Source: Cyclina sinensis (Eukaryota; Mollusca; Bivalvia; Venerida; Veneridae). From it: DNA of 64,000 nt. Below the pieces are notes generated by a model that saw nothing but the letters and a program-made list of their open reading frames with translations, did no database searches and was not told the origin of the DNA. This document shows, one piece after another, positions 1 through 11,700 of the stretch (its first letter is position 1; every line of letters starts with the position of its first letter). Both the position numbers and the translations under genes were made by a program. The DNA is taken from NCBI GenBank assembly GCA_012932295.1, contig JAAONU010000008.1, positions 35,454,949 to 35,518,948 of the forward strand, written 5' to 3'.

Positions 1-877
1 ATAACGAGGTATGCGGCGATGATTGGTTGTAGTATTATCAAGAATTAACGCGGTATGCCGCGATGATTGGTTGTAGTATTATCTAGAATTAATGCGGTAT
101 GCCGCAATGATCGGTTGTAGTATTATCAAGAATTAACGCGGTATGCCGCGATGATTGGTTGTAGTATTATCAAAAATTAACGCGGTATGCCGCGATGATC
201 GGTTGTAGTATTATCAAGAATTAAAACGGTATGGCGCAATGATTGGTTGTAGTATTATCAAGAATTAACGCGGTATGCCGCAATAATTGGTTGTAGCATT
301 ATCAAGAATTAACGCTGTATGCCGCAATGATTTGTTGTAGTATTATCAAGAATTAACGCTGTATGCCGCAATGATTTGTTGTAGTATTATCAAGAATTAA
401 CGCTGTATGCCGCAATGATTTGTTGTAGTATTATCAAGAATTAACGTTGTATGCCGCAATGTTTGTTGTAGTATTATCAAGAATAAACGGCGGTATGCCG
501 CAATGATTTGTTGTAGTATTATCAAGAATTAACGCTGTATGCTGCAATGATTTATTGTAGTATTATCAAGAATTAACGCGGTATGCCGCAATGATTTGTT
601 GTAGTATTATCAAGAATTAACGCGGTATGCCGCAATGAATTGTTGTAGTATTATCAAGAATTAACGCGGTATGCCGCAATGATTTTTTGTAGTATTATAA
701 AGAATTAACGCGGTATGCCGCAATGATTTGTTGAAGTATTATCAAGAATTAACGCGGTATGCCGCAATGATTTTATGTAGTATTATCAAGAATTAACGCA
801 GTATGCCGCAATGATTTGTTGTAGTATTATCAAGATTTAACGCAGTATGCCGCAATGATTTGTTGTAGTATTATCAA
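1..877. repeat. 44-bp tandem satellite, about 20 copies
   Basis: About 20 head-to-tail copies of a 44-bp monomer run from the left window edge to about 877, so the true array is longer. Each monomer contains a near-perfect hairpin, GCGG-TATG-CCGC, followed by an A/T-rich TTGTAGTATTATCAAGAATTAAC stretch. Left copies mostly read CCGCGATGATTGG and right copies CCGCAATGATTTG, so variants are sorted along the array. One copy near 460-500 carries a small deletion and insertion. No open reading frame is supported. Confidence 0.97.
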
Positions 878-953
878 TTATCTTATTATTATGTATCATT
901 GTGGTATGTCGCAATGTTTCATCGTTGTGTTACTATGTGAGTGTTTATTTTAG

Positions 954-1148
954 CTCGCCCACCAATTCACCCTCCAAATAATGGATTCCTCAGATGTTTG
1001 AATAATATAGAATCTATTAAATGTACCATTTCGTGTGATGAGGGTTTCGACTTTGATATTGAACCTCTACCAATGTATGACTGTGGACCTTTGATTTTTC
1101 ATGAATGGAATTTCCAGACTGAAAAAAAATCCAGACAGGCGCCTGAAT
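954..1148 (+). CDS. single sushi (CCP)-like exon of an extracellular protein, partial gene
   Basis: After the acceptor TTTATTTTAG an open exon encodes a sushi/CCP-like module: PNNGFLRC, then a CTISCDEGFDF stretch, YDCGP, a Trp and a closing PEC. The four Cys, the Trp and the Pro-rich start fit the family. A donor T/GTACTT at 1148 makes the exon 195 nt with phase 1 at both ends, the usual symmetric sushi exon. Sushi modules mediate extracellular protein contacts; this variant resembles modules seen in large mosaic proteins of the SVEP1 type, from memory of the family. The rest of the gene lies to the left, beyond or within the satellite, and was not found. Confidence 0.5.
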
Positions 1149-1496
1149 GTACTTGTATAAATCTGATATTTAGTATTATTTCTTAAAAACAAATCATTCA
1201 TTCAATTTTAACGCCAATAGTCATTTCGAAATGAGTATAGAACATTATATAATATACTTCATTGAAAACACCTTTTGTGTAAGAAATGCATCAAACAAAT
1301 GTCTTCACTACACTTTTTTTTTTTATCTCGGTTGCTTGATTTTACTTGGTTTTGAAATACATCAAGCATGTTAGTATTTAAGAATAATGTTCCATCTCGA
1401 GCCTTTCTGAACATTGAAAATACACTGTTTTCTGTAAAACTACGAAGGATATTTAGTTTTCATTGTGTAATTGAATTTCTTATACAACTTTTTCAG

Positions 1497-1722
1497 GCAA
1501 AGAAAGCCTGTTATAGTGTTGGTGCAGACATAAATCATGCCTTCACATCCTTTGAATATATGGCAAAGAATCAAGATCATGTAGGGCCCAAAGCTATGTA
1601 ATGTGAGTCGGAAGATCCGAGCCCTCGCCTGTAACTGCTGGGCATGTGCGGTTGCACCATTGCCATCAACGCGCATAGCCAAATGTGAAATTTGAGTTAC
1701 AAGAACTTAATACTGTAATAAA
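1497..1722 (+). other. possible terminal exon with AATAAA signal
   Basis: A good acceptor (ACTTTTTCAG, ending at 1496) is followed by 35 open codons in one frame to a TAA at 1599, and an AATAAA signal stands at 1717-1722. This would be the 3' end of a plus-strand gene convergent with the minus-strand gene at 2091. Joined to the sushi-like exon in phase 1 it would stop after only six codons (at TAG), so either an exon is missing between them or the two do not belong together. Confidence 0.25.
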
Positions 1723-2090
1723 CAAGTGCTGTTTATTTAAAATATATTTTATTTTCACTTCTTTTCAAGTTTATTTTTGTCTTTTGTGTTTTAAATTACA
1801 TTGTTTCATAGGATATTCTTAGTAATATATTACTTAATGTTTTCTCAGATTTATTATTCGTTTAATGTTTCCTTATGATAAAAACGTCACAATCAGTTAT
1901 ATTAATGCAGTGTGTTTTTATATCTCATAATAAATGTGTATCTATAAAAACACGTTAAATTTCAAAACTGTTTCCTTCTGAGGAAAACATTCATGAAATG
2001 TGAATGAATCTTTAGGTTGATGTTTGTACAAGACAGTCCCAAGTTTTAATACTTATGTTATTTCACAATAACTCTATGGATAGAAGCGCT

Positions 2091-3878
2091 TTAAAAAAAC
2101 ACACACAAACAAACAAACAAAGCCGCAATAAGTAATACTGATGAAATACACGTGATATCTTGCCCATTGTGCGCAAGGCCTTGTAAGATAAAGTAGTCTT
2201 CAACACAAACAGATGTTTTGTTAGTCACGTTGCTCATTACAAGCATCCGTTTATACTTATTTCCCATCCTTTTTGCTTTCAAGTTTAGACCGGTCACTTC
2301 GTCTGAGGGAAATTCAATGCGAGGACAATTCTGTAAAGTAACTCTGTCAATGTTGTAAAAGGTGTCACAAAATTTATCCATGGTTTTTAGACCAAGCACA
2401 CGTAACTGTTCTTCGGGAGAGTCAAATGTGATTCTCAAGGAGATATTGACGGATCTTTCCGTGTCTTTATACTGCATTTGAAACTCTTCTATTTCTGCTA
2501 CATTTCCAAGAAACTTCAGTAACATATGTACTGAACATTGCCTGGTTGTTTGGAGCTGCCATTCAAAATACAATTCGGATGTGTTGTTACCAACATGAAA
2601 CGTATGCGAATCACATTCTGCACAGTAGGAATGGCGTCCACCCAAGCGGCGCAACTCTTCTGCGATAAATCTTACTAGATTTTGACTTGCTTCGAATTGT
2701 TTAGTGGTGTCGACATGAAACAGTACTTTAACTGTTATTTGCGACATGATTGAAATACTTTTCTTACAGACACCGTTAAAGGGAATGTGTTCTATCTGAC
2801 AAAATAAAGGTCTGCATACTGCCTGAAATAAAATCAACATTTCTGCATATGAGAACAGAATTTACATACTAATTAGTAATTAAATAAGCTTTCAACGAAT
2901 ACTTTTCAATAAAATTTGGGATGTATGTACATTTCCATTCTGAAAAGAATTTTAAACTCAATTGAATGAAATATCTGTAAAAAAAGTATAATCATGTATT
3001 CTGTAAGTACAAATAATAAGCGGGCAACTTAGTAACAGATAACTCGAACTTACATCAAAAGGATCCCATATTTCCATGGATCTACACAGAGACGTTTTGA
3101 TGTTTTTCTTTTCCACATTAAAATATATCAGCGTAGTAAACAGTTTTGTATGTTTCTGAACAGTTGTTCCATCTAACGGACAAATGTCTTTGATTGACTT
3201 ACGTGCTTCAGAGAAGTAGCACATATAACAGTATACATTCGCAAATGTTTTAATACCACGAATTGTATTTACAAAGAAACGCGTATTATAAACTAGACGT
3301 TCTGTCTCACAAGCGTTTTTCAAAATTATCGGAGCTTCACTGTCGTAACATCTCCGATATACCATGTCGTCTGGATAACAGCGCGTTTTTTCAACAATAC
3401 TGGCTTGCGGAGGCAATGAAATCAATGAACACTCTCTTAAAAGAAAATCATTCTGTTCATCAAATGTTTGGAATGTTTTTGATAAAAGCATGTTACAATA
3501 AGTGAGCATATCCCAAAAGACGTAATCCTGTATCCCATTACACATTGCACAGTGACGATTTTTAAATACCTTCTCTTCTGCCTTGTCGGAGACCATTACA
3601 AAATCATTCAGTTCAATGGGTATCTTACAAGCCGGATAAGCCTCCTCACTGCGTTTGTCTTGGCAAGAATCGATAACATGAAACCATAAATCAAAAACTT
3701 GCCGTAAGCTTAATCCTCTCTCCTCGTTATGTACTTTTCCCACGTTCACACATGGATATATTGGCAACGAAATATTATCATTTAGCTTTACATCTGGGCA
3801 ACAGTTTCCCACCACGTGACAATCGCTTGAACATGAACATTTTTGACAGCACGGCGTGTTGCTACTATCATTTATAGC
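2091..3878 (-). CDS. somatomedin-B-like, Cys-rich membrane ectodomain protein (adhesion-GPCR-like N-terminal region)
   Basis: Two exons on the minus strand, 3878-3054 and 2822-2091, join in phase 0 (acceptor TTGTCACAG upstream, donor GAT/GTAAGT, acceptor TTATTTCAG). The first opens with a CCxxCxCxxDCxxxxxCCPD pattern typical of somatomedin-B modules, then many Cys including HCAMCNG and CYMCYF. The second is a beta-rich region ending in a hydrophobic stretch of about 15-20 residues (ISSVLLIAALFVCLCVFF) directly before the stop. This architecture recalls the ectodomains of orphan molluscan adhesion or secretin-type GPCRs, but only one membrane segment is encoded, so it may be a type I membrane protein, a truncated receptor, or a gene whose 7TM exon is spliced from elsewhere. 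An upstream exon with the signal peptide is missing from what I can see. Ligand unknown. Confidence 0.65.
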
Positions 3879-4052
3879 CTGTGACAAATAGAAATTAAAC
3901 TAAATCTTATATTATATTCATTTATGAAGTTTGCACTGACTACTAAAATTAAAGAAAATCAATTAATTAAAATGAATCAATTTGCATTTACAAACAAGTT
4001 TTTCGTGTTTTACGAATTATTATTTATCATTTCTGAATCATGATTTTATAAC

Positions 4053-4308
4053 AACGAAATGAAATCTCGTTACAAAAAGACAATTCTCGTACAAACGAAA
4101 TAATCTGTACTGGGCAATTTTCTAATTGTCCGACGAAATTTAATTCGTTATTAGGAAATACATTAGCTTTAAAGAATATTTTTTCGCAACTAAGAAATAT
4201 ATTTCTTTTGTTTGGAGATAGAAATTCTGTACTAAGAAATGCATTTCTTTTGTACTGAATAATGTAATTGTAATTATGAACTATATTTCGCTTGTACGAA
4301 ATATTTCT
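4053..4308. repeat. degenerate palindromic array, about 20-21 bp period
   Basis: About a dozen imperfect units of 18-23 bp, many of them small palindromes: GAAATATATTTC, GAAATGCATTTC, ACGAAATTTAATTCGT, CAATTTTCTAATTG. The unit core GAAATNNATTTC recurs with drifting flanks. No coding potential. Confidence 0.6.
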
Positions 4309-4559
4309 GTTTAAAGTTTCTGTCGTTTAGAACGTTCTATTCAGATATGGCGCCACAACTGTTACGTCTGCTACTACAAACAAAAAACAGGCTAGAGTTT
4401 TAAATCCGCTAATTTATATTTCGGAGTAATTTAAGCTTTAATCTATTTCTTAGGGATATGTCGTCTGTTAATTGGACTTAAAGTTTTTAGGGGCGAACAC
4501 AAACAGCTCTTTTTACCCCTTTTTGCTATTCATGAGCCAACAGTAGATCTAAACGTCTT

Positions 4560-4860
4560 TTGATTAAAATACAACAGGTACATTCAGAAATACGGGACAA
4601 CACAGCTTCTGTCTACAACACTACAATGCACGAAATCAAAGTAACCAGCCTTTTGAGAAGCACTACCGGCGTATCCCGTCTGGTATGTGTTAAACAGATT
4701 AGGAAGCTTTTGAAAGGTTTGCTTACTGCGGAAGCCATTAAAGAATCCCAAAGTTCAGTCTCTAGTAAACTTGTCCTTGTCCGGAAGAACGCCAACTCTC
4801 CTAGATTTTGTGTTGACTTAAGAAACTGAATAATAGCAGAGTTACTGTACTATCAGGCTC
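4560..4860 (+). pseudogene. Ty3/Gypsy-type reverse transcriptase relic
   Basis: The frame from 4560 ends with a segment resembling the start of the Ty3/Gypsy reverse transcriptase domain: a leader helix (LLKGLLTAEAIKESQS), then SSKLVLVRK and RFCVDLRN before a stop at about 4827. Family members continue with a loop and a GSKYF-like strand; the following bases (SGSKIFINW in another frame) still resemble it, so the relic is frameshifted and carries stops. No primer-binding site, long terminal repeat or other pol domain was found nearby. An old, inactive copy. Confidence 0.6.
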
Positions 4861-6740
4861 CAAGATATTCATAAACTGGCTACTGGAAAGCTCCTGGATT
4901 GTTGCTGGCCGAGTTTGGTGGGCAGAAATTACTGTCGGCAGCATATCCCGTTCGTTCTCAACAGGATTAATATTCATGCCTATTGAATCGGGCAAGAATG
5001 CTCGAAAGGGAAAAACTGCAGATAGCACTAATGTTCGCAGAGCCAACCAGAAATAATTCAGGATCTTAAACAGGTGCTCATTTAGGAAAGGTCATAGCTT
5101 CCGCAGCTAAAAGGTCCGGGAGCTTATCAGCAGCATGTGGCGTCGATGTCAGGTGTTTCTGAATGACAACTGACACCAATACGCGGTATAAAAACTTTAG
5201 CGTATCGAAGTCTTGTTTCTTCTATTGAGGTGTCGTCTCCAAAATGCTGTTTTTCGGCCATTACGTTCTTTCAACCACTGTCACGCATCAATAAACTGAT
5301 AATCGTTTTCATGATAATGATTTGCGAAAATGAATTAGCCATTAATCAATATGAAACAAAAATAAAACTTGTTAAAAATGTGTTCTCTAGACAATTTTGA
5401 GTAGTATATGTCGTATTAAAAAGAATAAAAGAAGTTTTGCTTAAGTTTATTAAGATTATAACTTCCAAGTATTGTTTCACGAACAAATTTAATAAAGTGT
5501 AATAATTTGCATCAGAAGCTGAATGTGACATTTACCTTAACTACCGAAGAATTACACATTTCAGTGTATGGACATAGCGAAGCAATATCCGGAAGACTCC
5601 CGTCTTCAAGGATAACATTTCCGGATTCGGAAAAACATACCAAAAGAACCGCTGTAATGTATGACATTGTCAGATATGTTCCTGTAACAGAAAAAAGAAA
5701 AAGTCACATTTGGTATTATTTCATCTATCTTGTAATCTTCTGGAAAAGACTCTTTTTGTTCAGGTATTCATTCATTCCTCGTAACCCCATTTCTTTACCC
5801 CGTCATAGGTTTAAATGAGGGTTAGGGATCCATCCCTCACTGAGCTTACAAATAAGTGTTTACAGAAAGTATTGATAATAACATTATGAGCAGAAATACA
5901 TAAAAAAAATACTTTATCAAATCATAAGCTATTTTTGTAATTTTCCATTCAAACAATTTTAACCAATACCTTAAACTCATGACAGAATAATTAATCTTAC
6001 TGTTTAATTAACAAATACCCTGCATATACTTATAATAACTGTGTATAGACAATTCTTTTCAAACTTACTCTCATAAACGTTTGATGTCATGTTTTTGCGT
6101 TGAAAGTTGTTCCCAACTAGTTCTGCTTTTTCAGAGTCCGCATTTATAATGGAGTTTGTGACACATCTGTCTGAAGACGTTGTTTATAGAATATTGGAGA
6201 TACAATCATCTCCATTTTGTATACAATGGTTTCATTATAATGATAATTTGACAGTTTGAGTGCAATCTATTGTCTAGAATCTCCTGCAAATTTAATGACT
6301 GGCTTCACATTTGTTATAACAGAAGACAAAACTGAACCCTGCTTCTTTTCACTTAAGAACTAACAAACCAAATTACCGTGATTTATTAGTTTTGTGAAAC
6401 TGATCTACTATCTCGTTAGTGGCAATGTGGCAAACTTGCTTATCTATGACTCCCAATACGGATAATAAGCCTATTGTGTTCCCGGAACGGCTGAAGAGGC
6501 GAGCATATGAATTCAAAATGAACTACAGTTTTATCTATTTTATAATATATCAAGAGGTAAAGACCTCATACAATTAAACTTGCCTGTTTTTAGAGAATGA
6601 TTGAAACTAAAACTTATGAGCCTTCTCATTGGAAAAAATATACAACAGACACAAAATAATTTAAAACGAGTATGAAGACATGAAGTAACAATGAGTATAC
6701 ATTTGTATTAGAAACGTTCGCCACATGCTAAATATTTTAA
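4861..6740. other. AT-rich intergenic stretch without a convincing gene
   Basis: One 103-codon open frame (5507-5818, plus) contains a hydrophobic tail but has no recognised domain, and neither its acceptor nor its donor is convincing. The remainder is AT-rich sequence with no recognised repeat. Confidence 0.5.
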
Positions 6741-6950
6741 GTGAAAAAGTACCTACAATTTCACTTCACGAAATAATAAAATCACATCACGAAGTAAATA
6801 ATGCACTTCACGACATTTGAAATCCGCATCATGACATGTCAATTGCACTTCATCTTATGTCGAAACTAGTACACGATATAAGAATTCCATTTCACGAAAT
6901 ATGAAGAGCACATCACAAACTTAGCTGACTACATCACAATCTAAGAAATA
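6741..6950. repeat. 21-bp periodic array with conserved half and variable half
   Basis: From 6762 nine consecutive blocks of exactly 21 bp begin with variants of CACTTCACGA (CACATCACGA, CATTTCACGA, CGCATCATGA and so on), each followed by about 11 poorly conserved bases. A further, weaker block precedes them. The exact 21-bp spacing survives even where the sequence has drifted. Non-coding. Confidence 0.75.
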
Positions 6951-8538
6951 AAATAAGAAGGCAGCTTTGGCGTTCCATACTAATGCGTCCTTTCTTTATA
7001 ATGACTTACAATAGGCTATCGCAATAAATCTAAGTTACATATTGTAATAAGAACACGGTTTTAAGTTTTGAATCTTATCATTTTAGGGCAGTTTTTTCTC
7101 AGTCATAGATGTGCTTATAACTAGCAGTGAAATGTTCCAGCAAGCAACCTTAGAAATTAATAAAATTTATTTTTTCTTATACTTTTATTCATTTTCTTTA
7201 TTCTTTTTATATATTCTTTATTTTACTTGTTAATACCTGTACTTATATTTTTTCACCTGTCATCACAAACTATAATATTAAAAGCTAGCTGTTTAAACTG
7301 ATCACGTGCTGGTCAGGTTAAAATTGAAGAGCAAACTTTTACCGTTAAAAACGCATGGCCTCTCCTCACAAATTACCAAATAGATATTTTGTTGTCTTTT
7401 TTCCTCACATAAGTTGTCCTTTTCTAGGTCAGGTTTAAAAGTTTTCGTTTTTGTATAGGCAAATGTCTACTTATATATAATGTAATGCGTGACACGTGTA
7501 ATGTCAGAGAACGGTGCAAATGATTGGCTGGGAAGATAGAGTCTTATCCATTAACTTACACCCATAATACCTTACTTCAACCCTGAAGAGCACTCAGTTC
7601 TACTAATTTTTGTAGACTTCAAACTTTCCTACTTCATGTGCCATGGGTTCGAACATCATTCTTGTCAGTTTTTGATTTGGATTTAAAGCTTTTAATCGAT
7701 ACTGAAAAGCATATCTTAAATATATTTTAGGTGTTATGCAGCCTTTAAACATGGCAAATAAATGAAAAATGTTTACTAGTTATATCAGTAATTATTTTTT
7801 TCGAATCTAATGGTAAACTTCTTCAATAGTGTGTGTTAATGTTCAGGACAGGAAAGGAATGAAACTAATTGTGACTAAATTGGAACCTTCATAATATATG
7901 TTGATGTTTATATATATCATTCTCTCATTATGAATTGTATCTTTTTTTCAATTACATTTATTTAAAATAAGATTTCAGTATAAATTATTTTTTATCATTC
8001 TCATTATTGGCTGTGCTTTATTTGTGTTTTTTGTAGGCAGTCCAGGATTTTTTTATATATACTGAAAATAATTACATACTGTACTGTTGATGCATTTGCG
8101 GTCAGACTAAAAGATAAACTGTTTTCTTATTATTTATAGACCATTCACGTCTGCTGAGGTTTGGAGTTAATATCTTTATCATATGTTGTTACGTTCACGG
8201 TAAATGTATCTTAATATATTGTATGTTTTTTGTCATTAAAGTCATATATTTCTTTAAGAAAATTTCAGGGTTGCAAAAAGGTTTTTGATAGACTAACGAC
8301 TTAGGCGAATGGACCTAAATTTTGTTCTATCACTTACGCATTTTTAAACTGACACGATAGCCTCTGCAACAATTTGTGTGAATTTATGAAAAGTTCAGTC
8401 CGTTATCTTCATTGAATATGTCCCTTTAAGATGTACAAATTAAGGTGTTATCTTTTAACAAGAAAAATGTCAGTGTTTTCACCATGCCTTTGGCATTCTT
8501 ATCACTATTAGATAACGCGTTGGCGTTTAGGACTCAGT
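6951..8538. other. AT-rich intergenic stretch, nothing recognised
   Basis: No open frame longer than about 60 codons with family resemblance and no clear repeat. It is probably the upstream region of the VMO1-like copy at 8539. Confidence 0.5.
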
Positions 8539-10272
8539 ATGTTTGGATTTCCTTGTCACACTGTCAACTCTAGGCTCACTGCTGGGCAGTGCGGGTGGGT
8601 TTCTAACCGGAAGGCGTGTGATCAAGACGCTTACGGTCAGTAATGGCGGAGAGTATGGGGACTGGGGAACACCGCATTACTGCGCTGATGGAGCCTACGC
8701 CACTGGATATAACATGAAGGTAATTATGCTTTTCTTGATGAGTATAGATTATAATTTACTGATATAAATTAAAATAACGATGATGACAACGGACGACGAC
8801 GCTGATGATGATGATGATAATGGTGGTGGTGGTGATGATTATGATGATGACAATGGAATTTTAAATACTTAAAATCTTTCTTGTTAAAATATAAATTTGT
8901 TTCTTCGTTTTGGTTACATTTTCTAATAAACTAAAGAATTTTAATACATTTAGATTGAGCCGTACCAGCACGGGTCAGACGACACAGCGTTAAATGCGAT
9001 ACAGCTGATTTGCCAAGATCTTGACGGGGTTCACTTCGGTGGATTGGCTGAATCAACAACAGGCCAGTGGGGAAATTGGGTTGGCGAAACTATGTGCACG
9101 AATAGAAATGGGTCGCCATTTTTCTTGACCGAGTTCTCTCTGCAAGTTGAACCCTGGGTAAATATGGCTACAGTTTACTTATGATATAGCGTCAGTGGTG
9201 CTATAAGTTCCTTTTATAACAGGGTACAGAGTCCATGATACAGATTTTTTGTGAAATTGACCTAAGTACCATTCTCACATTTTTCCTTTTCAGATCGAAC
9301 GTATGTGCTCTATCACTGTCAAATCAAATTAGATTCGTTATTTCAACATTATTCATTTCTTTCATGAAAGTGCATTTCAGTAAAGCAGGAAGTGTCAACG
9401 AAGGTATTTTTTCCTCTGTAAAGACTCATTATTTCTAACAATGGCAATATTTATGAGAGTGTACAGTAATACTTAAATACCGTCTATCTGACTGCCACTG
9501 ATGTTTTTGTTAATATTAAAGGAGCTTTGGTACTTTGCATTAGTTGTGAAAATACTGCATTTACATTTATTATTATTTATCATGTAATCATCGAGAGGTT
9601 CCGGTTCATAGGAAATTTTGAACTTCACATAAACGAATGACATCATCCGAGATAAAATTTAAAAAAAAAAAAACAAATCAGTTAGATGAGTGTGAATTTC
9701 GTCATCAAAAATCGTGTACCCACTTTCCCTTCCGTTATACAGCAACAAGCGTTACCCTTCGAAATTTGGAAGTAAAAATTCACTACCCATATATTTTGAA
9801 CTTTGATCATTTTTTCGGAGTATAGAGAATATACAAGTACCCGATATGTGCAATTTACCAGGACCTCAAAAATCAATAAAGCACTAAAATCCGACTTATA
9901 CTCATCAAAGGCACTCAAAATTACTGTTTATGAGAAATAATGAGGCTTTACTATTTATTCGGCGTCAAAAACTACTTACAGTCCGTTTATACCTTTCAAG
10001 GCCGATGCCAATGACGATACAGAGGCAAATTATATCAAGTTTAGATGTCGCGATTTCGGTGGAAATCAGTCCAGCTATGAGCTCGTGCGACCGCCAGGGT
10101 CAAGGTCAGTTTGGTGCATATGGAGGTTGGAGCGACAGCTGCCCTGTTAATTCAGCAATATGTGGAATATCCACACGGGTTGAGGCCCCTCAAGGAGGCG
10201 GGGATGATACCGCCCTTAATGATGTGAGGACTATACTGTTGCGCTGATGATAACATTGGTCTCGGTAAATAA
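8539..10272 (+). pseudogene. VMO1-like gene, copy 1, three exons with frame breaks
   Basis: Three exons, 8539-8719, 8954-9157 and 10001-10272, with phase-0 junctions (AAG/GTAATT, ATTTAG, TGG/GTAAAT, TTTCAAG), match vitelline membrane outer layer protein 1: [78 protein letters not shown] and a final CCADDN before TAA at 10270. VMO1 is a secreted beta-prism protein of egg coats and mucosal fluids. The frame breaks near 8542 (ATG out of frame with the signal-peptide-like stretch), near 10090-10110, and near 10230-10236; each break fits one surplus base. Either a recent pseudogene or assembly indels. It is the most diverged copy in the window and the only one with substantial sequence on the plus strand. 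Confidence 0.85.
8773..8856. repeat. imperfect GAT/GGT/GAC trinucleotide tract in VMO1 intron 1
   Basis: Runs of GATGATGAT, GACGACGAC and GGTGGTGGT in the first intron of VMO1-like copy 1. A simple-sequence tract with no coding role. Confidence 0.85.
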
Positions 10273-11200
10273 TCGATGATTTCCTGAAAAATGCGATTTC
10301 ATGTTTTCCGAATTTGAGGTGATTCAATAAAGTTTGCCAAGTACATTTCTTTGTCGTAGTTGTTTCTCCAAGTATGCCCTTTAAATGAAAATCTACCAAA
10401 CATTTTCAGGGAATTAAAATTCAAAAAAGAAAAACTCCCAGTTCCGTTGTCGACTAAAAGTAATTTAAGGCTCACAAGGTCCACAAGTCCTCTTTTCGGT
10501 ACCAAGTCGCCCAGCGTCATTCATCCGCTGTGCGTTAACAACTCGGCTTTGAAGACACTTGATAGATGTTTGTTAAAGTAAATAAGGATGGTTCTTAGAT
10601 TAATGTCAGCTTTACTGGCCGTTTCGTTTGCTCAAGGAATTCCATTAAATTCATAAAATAGTTACAATGGAAACTAGAATGAATATTTTAAATATGTTTT
10701 GGTCTGAAACCGTAAGGCCAACAAGCTCAAACAGTTAACCTATCAGTATTGTTGAAACACTGCCTGGGTTTCACATGAATTACATTGACGTACATTTTAG
10801 ATAATCACTTTTGGTATTTTTTATGTTTTATTTATTTTTTTATTATTATTATTATTTTGTGGGGGTCGATCTTCCTTGATCGACGATAGTGACCAATTAT
10901 TTTAAAAAGAAATCAACTTAAGCTGAAATACATAAAACATATTTAGCTAATAACCAATGAAAAGTTCAAAGCTATATAGCGCAATGCCTTCAGAGTCTCT
11001 CTTGGCACAATACCGTAGGTAGGTAGGCGATAACTGTTATTGGTAAACTATCTTTATCTCTAAGATAGATTCAATTTCACTTTCTTTTTCAGCGCAGTGC
11101 TTACAACTTATTATAGCTGTAGTCTCAACGAAAATAACCTATTCAGTCCACTGTCTGTTAAGATCTGAACTAATCACTATCTATTTTGAGTTTATTTATT
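10273..11200. other. intergenic stretch, nothing recognised
   Basis: Short open frames on both strands at 10190-10581 show no family features. The rest is AT-rich. Confidence 0.5.
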
Positions 11201-11204
11201 GACA

Positions 11205-11465
11205 ATACCCGCCCCACCCCCACCCCCCATCCCCCCCCCACCTGCATAGTTGTTTAGGTTGTAGGGGTTGAGACACCTCTGCTTAGTGTATAGCATTGAT
11301 ACAAAGGACCTCAGTTTAACCTCTCATCAGAAAGAATGTTAGCGGGAGAGGGGGGATCGAACTTGTGACCACTGGTTAACCGATGTAGTACGTTACTACC
11401 AGACTATTAATCTAACCCTAATCTATTTGATTACCGGTTTCCCATACGACCAAGTAGTGTTTAGT
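11205..11465 (-). repeat. tRNA-derived SINE (minus strand)
   Basis: Read on the minus strand it has a tRNA-like head with an A-box-like TGGTAGTAACG and a B-box AAGTTCGATCCCC, then a body with TGATGAGAGGTTAAACTGAG, a decayed form of the conserved central SINE domain GGATGAGACGTTAAACCGAGG seen at 15400. It ends in a C-rich tract at 11209-11240. Dead copy. Confidence 0.7.
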
Positions 11466-11504
11466 TATTTGAGGTAATTGAGGATAGAGCAAGATAAAGA
11501 AAGC

Positions 11505-11700
11505 CTCCGATTCAAGAGACCCCCATATTTTTTCCATCATGCTCAGCGTTTAGCACTGATACAGGGGATACCGATTTAATGTATAATGTTAATGGAGGAA
11601 TAGTGGGTCGAACTCGCGATCCTTCGCAATTTTATTTTGATTTATTTGGTTTCATGAACGCCCAAATAGCCTTACAACACTATTAATCGGACACCGGCAT
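11505..11700 (-). repeat. second tRNA-derived SINE fragment (minus strand)
   Basis: Same family and orientation as the neighbour to the left: a B-box-like GAGTTCGACCC, a decayed central domain and the CAGTGCTAAACGCTGAGCAT segment in the same order. More eroded, with the tRNA-like head partly lost. Confidence 0.6.

Noticed and set aside
5507..5818. 103-codon plus-strand frame
   Set aside because: No recognised domain and no good splice sites; the hydrophobic end comes from T-rich DNA. It could be a decayed exon but cannot be supported.
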